This document shows, piece by piece, positions 59,241-64,000 of a DNA stretch of 64,000 nt (position 1 is the first letter of the stretch; each line of letters starts with the position of its first letter). Origin of the DNA: an uncultured Clostridia bacterium (GTDB lineage Bacteria > Bacillota > Clostridia > RUG12999); contig CAMNSU010000007.1 of NCBI GenBank assembly GCA_946555455.1, forward strand, positions 1 through 64,000, given 5' to 3'. A model generated the notes under the pieces. The model saw nothing but the letters and a program-made list of their open reading frames with translations, was not told where the DNA came from and searched no databases. A program made the position numbers and the translations under genes.

Positions 59241-59442
59241 AAATAACCTTCCTTTCTATGTTACAATTTGGACAATTTTGAAAAAGAATGTGCTGGGAAC
59301 AGTAGAATATATGCAGGAAAGAAACGGAATATGCACCATCGGACGGATGGGCAATTTCGGTAGTGATTTCCACAAAATAAACGCATTGGAAGGGCATTCC
59401 TGCAATATAAGAATTTGCATAGAAAAAGTGAGAAAGTGCACA

Positions 59443-59471
59443 TTGCAATCAAAAAATGCCGCTGATATAAT
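59443..59471 (+). promoter_or_regulatory. Promoter of the SLH protein gene
   Basis: TTGCAA (59443-59448), 17 bases, TATAAT (59466-59471), followed by a 43-base leader and the GGAGG ribosome site. Confidence 0.75.
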
Positions 59472-59514
59472 AGAATCACAGAACAATTATTTTTGTATTT
59501 GGAGGTAGTTGACT

Positions 59515-62178
59515 ATGGTGAAAACAGCAAAAAAGGGAATCCTGTGTTTACTCGTATTTTGCATGTTGCTCGGAACGATTCCGAGTTTTGCGGCGGGTAT
59601 GGAAAAGGAGCTGTTTGATTTAACATCACTTGGCATTATGCAGGGAGATGAAAATGGTGACATGCATTTGGAGGGCGAAGTAACGCGTGCGGAATTTGCG
59701 GCAATGATACTGCGCCTGACAAAAATGGAAGATTTAGCGGAACTTTATAAAAATGATGTGGTATTTTCTGATGTACCGGCGGGAGAATGGTATACCGGTT
59801 ACATCAATGGTACGGTAAATGCCGGCTATATGAACGGATATTCCGAAGGAACGTTTGGCCCGAATGACCCGGTGCTGTTTGAACAGGCGGCAAAGGTGCT
59901 GATCACCATTTTGGGATATGAACCGGTTGCGCAGCAAAATGGCGGATATCCAAACGGATATACCATGACGGCAACCACAACAGGGCTGACGAAAGGAGCG
60001 GCAATTGCAGAGCCGTTCACACGCGGTATGCTTGCCAAAATGTTGTATAATGCGCTGGACATTGACAGAATGGGTATGACGACCACTGCCGGCGGAATGC
60101 TGGGCTATGAAGTCGTCAAAGGAGATACACTGCGGGATAAACATGAAAATGATAATGTGAACGGCAACGTATATAAAGAAAGAGGTATCGTGACAGCAAA
60201 CAGTACCATTTGGCTGGACAGTCCCGTTGCAGGTATGCGTGACGACGAGGTGCAAATTGCAGGCACTATCTATAAAGTGGGAGATACCGATGCGGCGGAT
60301 TACATAGGACAGGAAGTTGATTTTTATGCGGAACTGGATAGCGCAGACCGGCTGGTGCTCCGGGCAGTGAAAGCGTCTAAAAACACAAATGTGCAGACCT
60401 TTGACGCGGGCGATATTGAACTGTTTGACGCAGACCGCCTGCAATATTATGATAACGAGACAAACAAGAGCAACAGTTATATCAAACTGGGCGGCGCGCA
60501 GGCAACGTTTGTCTATAACAGCAGCCGTATGCTGGAATCAGACGCATCCATTTTTGACATTCAAAACGGAACGGTGACGGCAATCGACAATACGGGCGAT
60601 GAAATATATGATGTGATTTTGATTGAAGAATTTGAATCCGCACGGGTTGACCATGTCAATGAAGGCGGGCTGACGCTGGTCAAAGGCGAAACCATTTTTG
60701 GCGATAATAAAATTGTCTATGACGCAGACAACCGCGATAAATCTTATGATATCCGTAATAGCAAGGGAGAGAAAATGGCGTTTAGCGATATCAAAGAGGA
60801 CAACATTGTTTCTGCCAGCATCAGCGGCGACAAAAATACGCTGCGGCTGCGGGTATCGGACGCACGCGCGGAGGGAGATGTGCAGGAGTTGCTGGAGGAC
60901 AGCATGGTCATTGACGGAACAGAATATGACATAGAAGACGGAAAAATCTTTGACGTGCAGCCGGGCGACAGCGTGATTGCGTTTTTGAACTATCAGGGCA
61001 AGATTTCCGACATCAAAAAAGGCGATACCAAAGCGGAATATGGATATGTGGTGGAAGTCGGCAACGCAGGCGGCATGGGCAATATGCAAATGAAAATTTG
61101 TCTGGGCGGACCGATTCGCGAAGATGTTGAAGTGGACGATTCCAATGAAGACAACGTCACTTCAAAACCAATTTTGAAGGTGCAGAATAAAGAAGTTGTT
61201 GTGTTAAACGCCGCTGCCGGAATGACGGTCAACGGAAGCAAAAAATCGCAGGAAGAACTGCGGGAATATTTTTCTTTGGATGTGAACAGACTGATTCGCT
61301 ATATGACCAATGCAAACGGTGAGGTCAGCCGGATTGAATCACCACAGCGGGACGGTATCGGCGAATATGTCTATTATAATGCCTATGAGAAAGTGTTCGG
61401 CGGACTCAATAACCGTGTGTTTGCAGTAGATGATACAACGAAAGTCATTTGCGTTTCGGCAAACGGCGCGCCGGTGGAAAAGGATTTGGACTATTTATCC
61501 ACCATGGAACTGAACAACGGACAGCGGTATTCCGCCCTGGCATATGACGTGGATGAAAAAACAAAAGTGGCGGGCGCAATTGTGGTTGCCATTGCCATGG
61601 ACTACTATGCGCCGGGCGTGATTAACACGCTGAGCAAAGCGGCGGTTGCGTCTAAAATCACTTCTGTTACAAACGAAGATTTCACGCAGATGAAAAAAAT
61701 CACCTTCTACAGTGAAGGCAAGGAAATGTCATACAATACGGCGGAAATATTTGCGAGCGAGGAACGCCGCCGTAATGTGGACAATTTGCAGGTTGGCGAT
61801 GTATTTTTCTATTCGCTCAATCAGTTAGACCAGATTGACAATGTGCAGGTGCTGAAAAACGTGAAAAACAATCCGGTTTATGGCAAAGAAGAAAGCGAAG
61901 GCAAACAGATTTACGGAAAAATCACCGATATTGAATATAACGAACTGAATATGCAGAACTACCGCAGGGTGCACCGCGTGACCATTCAGACCAACCAGAG
62001 CGGCAGCCAGACGGAAGTGGTGGATATCAACGCGAGAAATACGCCGTATATCTATCTGTATGACACCATGGAGAAAAAAGTCAGTGTGATTAGCATTTAT
62101 GATATCACAGCGGGACTGGATGAAGAAATGTTTATCTATGACAATGGCGGAATCAAAGCGGTTGTTGTTGTGAAATAG
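59515..62178 (+). CDS. Large SLH-domain surface protein
   Basis: The protein of 887 residues starts with a signal peptide (MVKTAKKGILCLLVFCMLLG then TIPSFAA), followed by two clear SLH repeats (about 28-190: VTRAEFAAMILRLTKME..., FSDVPAGEWYTGYINGTVNAGYMNGYSEGTFGPNDPVLFEQAAKVLITILGYEP) and a third, weaker one. The remaining 690 residues are repeated beta-rich segments with many acidic residues and no enzyme motif I can name. It is probably an S-layer or wall-anchored structural protein. The ATG at 59515 has GGAGG nine bases upstream. Confidence 0.9.
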   Translation: MVKTAKKGILCLLVFCMLLGTIPSFAAGMEKELFDLTSLGIMQGDENGDMHLEGEVTRAEFAAMILRLTKMEDLAELYKNDVVFSDVPAGEWYTGYINGTVNAGYMNGYSEGTFGPNDPVLFEQAAKVLITILGYEPVAQQNGGYPNGYTMTATTTGLTKGAAIAEPFTRGMLAKMLYNALDIDRMGMTTTAGGMLGYEVVKGDTLRDKHENDNVNGNVYKERGIVTANSTIWLDSPVAGMRDDEVQIAGTIYKVGDTDAADYIGQEVDFYAELDSADRLVLRAVKASKNTNVQTFDAGDIELFDADRLQYYDNETNKSNSYIKLGGAQATFVYNSSRMLESDASIFDIQNGTVTAIDNTGDEIYDVILIEEFESARVDHVNEGGLTLVKGETIFGDNKIVYDADNRDKSYDIRNSKGEKMAFSDIKEDNIVSASISGDKNTLRLRVSDARAEGDVQELLEDSMVIDGTEYDIEDGKIFDVQPGDSVIAFLNYQGKISDIKKGDTKAEYGYVVEVGNAGGMGNMQMKICLGGPIREDVEVDDSNEDNVTSKPILKVQNKEVVVLNAAAGMTVNGSKKSQEELREYFSLDVNRLIRYMTNANGEVSRIESPQRDGIGEYVYYNAYEKVFGGLNNRVFAVDDTTKVICVSANGAPVEKDLDYLSTMELNNGQRYSALAYDVDEKTKVAGAIVVAIAMDYYAPGVINTLSKAAVASKITSVTNEDFTQMKKITFYSEGKEMSYNTAEIFASEERRRNVDNLQVGDVFFYSLNQLDQIDNVQVLKNVKNNPVYGKEESEGKQIYGKITDIEYNELNMQNYRRVHRVTIQTNQSGSQTEVVDINARNTPYIYLYDTMEKKVSVISIYDITAGLDEEMFIYDNGGIKAVVVVK

Positions 62179-62207
62179 GCGAATGATTGAAAAAGAAGGT
62201 GAAAACG

Positions 62208-64000
62208 ATGAAACAGAAACGCCTACTGTGTCTGCTTTTGGCAGCGCTGATGATGTTGGCGGGAGCAGCAGTTCCGGCGAGTGCAGAAGCCGGTGAGGTT
62301 ACAGTATTTGAAGAGCAAGTGTTTGGGGCGGCGGCGGAACTGCGTCAGGTATATACAACGACCGGCGAGTCGGAGACAAACGGAGAAATGCTTTTGGAGA
62401 ATGGCAAACCCTCATTGAAACGGACAGGGACAATCAGCGCAGGCGACCCTGTTTATATGATACGGAATATTCAGCCGATGAATAATGGGAAATATACGGT
62501 TTATATTGATACCAAGCAAATCTATCAAGGAAATTACCGGATTCATTTGCAAAATGCGGAGGGAAAAGATAAATTTATTGTGACCCGTTCCTATTGGGGT
62601 GACGTCCAAGTGCAACAAGAAGCGGGAACGCTGAAAACTTGGGGACCGGAATTTCGCAATACCGGTGACGGAACGGCAGAAAAAGCGCTGTTTCAACTGA
62701 AACTTGTTGTGGATGCAGACGCAGGAACCGTCAGCGCCTATGCGAAAGGCGTACCGTCCAACGCAACAAAAAATGCAGCAGGTTCGTTGTTAGCGGATTA
62801 TCATGCGGGAGAAAAAGACGGCGAAGGCTATGTTAAAATGTTGGAAAACGCCGTGCTGAGCGGCAGTGGCGGAATCGCAAAAATTGCGTTCCGCCTGGAT
62901 AAATCGACAAAAGACACGCCGGCAGGTGCGCAAATGACGGTGGAATCCGTGCGTATCAAACAGGAGGTGGAAGATACGTTTCTGTTTGATAAAGACTATT
63001 TAACGGAAGAGGTTGTGCTAAGCGGTCAGAATGGGGAAGCGGTGACGGGTGCCTTAAATCTGCCCAAGACACTGCCGGGCGGCACGACGGTAACATGGGA
63101 AGCAAGCCCTGTCGGAACCGTTGATACCGATACAGGGGAAGTGACGCCGCCGGAAAAAGGTAGCGTGGCTGTGACACTGACAGCGCATTTAACAGAAAAT
63201 GTGCAGGAATCTCCGCGGACGGAGACAAAAACATTTCAGATGACAGCGGTTGCCACAAAAGAAAGTTTGCTGAAACAGACGACTTATGGCAGCGAAGCGG
63301 ACTTTTTAAACGACTATACGGTGACAGGTTCTGATACAGACGCTGTGGTACGTCTGGCAGATGGGAAACCAACTGTGACCCGCGTTGCTGCAAACAGCGG
63401 CGGCACTGTGGAAATCACAAGAAATCTGCCGGAAATGACAGACGGTGTGTTTGCCATTTATGCGGACGTCCGCCAGGCATACCGCAGTGTACATACCATT
63501 GGACTGCTGCAGGATGGGCAATCACGTTTGGCAGTCACCCGCAACCATTTCGGGAATATACAGTCGGCGCAATATTCCGGATTCACCTATCCGTGTCAAT
63601 TCCGTGGCACAGCGGGATTTGACGGTGCAAATGCGCTGCTGCAATATAAATTTATTTATGCGGCGGACACAGGGCGGCTGCAAATTTATTTAAAAGGAAC
63701 GCCAACGAGCAATGCGGACAAATATACTGCAGCGGAAAAGGACGAAGAAGGCTATGTCCTGTTCCACGAGGATATCGTGAACCTTGGCGCGGGAAATACC
63801 ATCAATCAAATCATGTTCCAAAGTACAAAAGGTGCGAACGATACAGCGGGACAGTCTGGTATTCAGGTGGAACGCGTGCAAGTGGACAAAATTGATTTTG
63901 ATACTTTTGCAAAAGATGTGGAATCCTTAACGGAAAGCATGATATTGAATGACCAGCCCAAGGAGGAAGTGCGTACGGCATTGCATCTGCCGCAGACATT
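62208..64000 (+). CDS. Large secreted protein with Ig-like domain, partial at window end
   Basis: An open frame runs from 62208 off the end of the window (597 codons seen). It begins with a signal peptide (MKQKRLLCLLLAALMMLAGA then AVPASAEA). Residues 40-250 and again about 345-560 look like two copies of a beta-sandwich carbohydrate-binding-type domain (YTVYIDTKQIYQGNYRIHLQ; compare GVFAIYADVRQAYRSVHTIGLL). Between them lies an atrophied bacterial Ig (aBig_2-type) domain with LPGGTTVTWEASPVGTVDTD and VTLTAHLTENVQE. It follows the SLH gene by 29 bases, so they are probably co-transcribed. Confidence 0.85.
   Translation, partial: MKQKRLLCLLLAALMMLAGAAVPASAEAGEVTVFEEQVFGAAAELRQVYTTTGESETNGEMLLENGKPSLKRTGTISAGDPVYMIRNIQPMNNGKYTVYIDTKQIYQGNYRIHLQNAEGKDKFIVTRSYWGDVQVQQEAGTLKTWGPEFRNTGDGTAEKALFQLKLVVDADAGTVSAYAKGVPSNATKNAAGSLLADYHAGEKDGEGYVKMLENAVLSGSGGIAKIAFRLDKSTKDTPAGAQMTVESVRIKQEVEDTFLFDKDYLTEEVVLSGQNGEAVTGALNLPKTLPGGTTVTWEASPVGTVDTDTGEVTPPEKGSVAVTLTAHLTENVQESPRTETKTFQMTAVATKESLLKQTTYGSEADFLNDYTVTGSDTDAVVRLADGKPTVTRVAANSGGTVEITRNLPEMTDGVFAIYADVRQAYRSVHTIGLLQDGQSRLAVTRNHFGNIQSAQYSGFTYPCQFRGTAGFDGANALLQYKFIYAADTGRLQIYLKGTPTSNADKYTAAEKDEEGYVLFHEDIVNLGAGNTINQIMFQSTKGANDTAGQSGIQVERVQVDKIDFDTFAKDVESLTESMILNDQPKEEVRTALHLPQT

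Overview
The window reads as the chromosome of a spore-forming Clostridia-type Firmicute. The evidence is: ribonuclease Y, S-layer-homology (SLH) surface proteins, a GH18 hydrolase, an ECF-type S component, strong Shine-Dalgarno sites, sigma-A promoters of the TTGACA-17-TATAAT type, and a PBSX-like phage morphogenesis cluster. No rRNA, CRISPR array or replication origin is visible.

Layout. (1) 1-5.6 kb: a MerR regulator facing a MATE exporter, an uncharacterised protein, a 10% cysteine protein with a possible mother-cell promoter, a methyltransferase and tRNA-Val(GAC). (2) 5.6-8.2 kb: an ArsR-type sensor, a free-standing metal-binding (HMA) protein and a P1B-type metal ATPase under one operator. 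(3) 8.25-12.5 kb: a cluster of a DUF362 protein, two small membrane proteins, an ECF S component, a DUF1893 protein and a cupin, opened by a 19-bp-spacer MerR-type promoter and closed by a convergent MerR gene. (4) 12.9-18.1 kb: an L-rhamnose locus with an AraC regulator, a GH78 alpha-L-rhamnosidase, an ASRT-family protein and L-rhamnose isomerase.

(5) 18,409-49,468: a complete 31,060-bp Mu-like transposable prophage with TGTA...TACA ends and a 5-bp target duplication (CCTGT). Its early end is on the right. It combines Mu-type replication genes (MuA, MuB, GemA and Mor homologues, Mu gp25-gp30 gene order) with a PBSX/SPP1-like head and contractile tail. It carries a NusG paralogue between its small and large terminase genes, a -1 frameshift signal in the tail chaperone, a Dam methylase at the far end and, beside the repressor, a compact module that looks like a type I toxin-antitoxin locus with a ribbon-helix-helix regulator. 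The prophage landed in the last codons of a DUF262-HNH nuclease gene; the lost 18 codons can be read on the other side of it.

(6) 49.5-54.5 kb: the truncated nuclease, a GH18-SLH protein and ribonuclease Y. (7) 54.9-59.2 kb: a P-loop ATPase gene of the PRK06851 type split by a 3.2-kb element that carries an orphan trpB and a large serine recombinase. The two halves rejoin in frame at a shared GGTAC. (8) 59.5 kb to the end: an SLH surface protein and the start of a large secreted protein with an Ig-like domain.

The two insertions, each defined to the base by reconstructing the broken host gene, the phage NusG paralogue, and the small-peptide/antisense-RNA module are the parts most worth following up.
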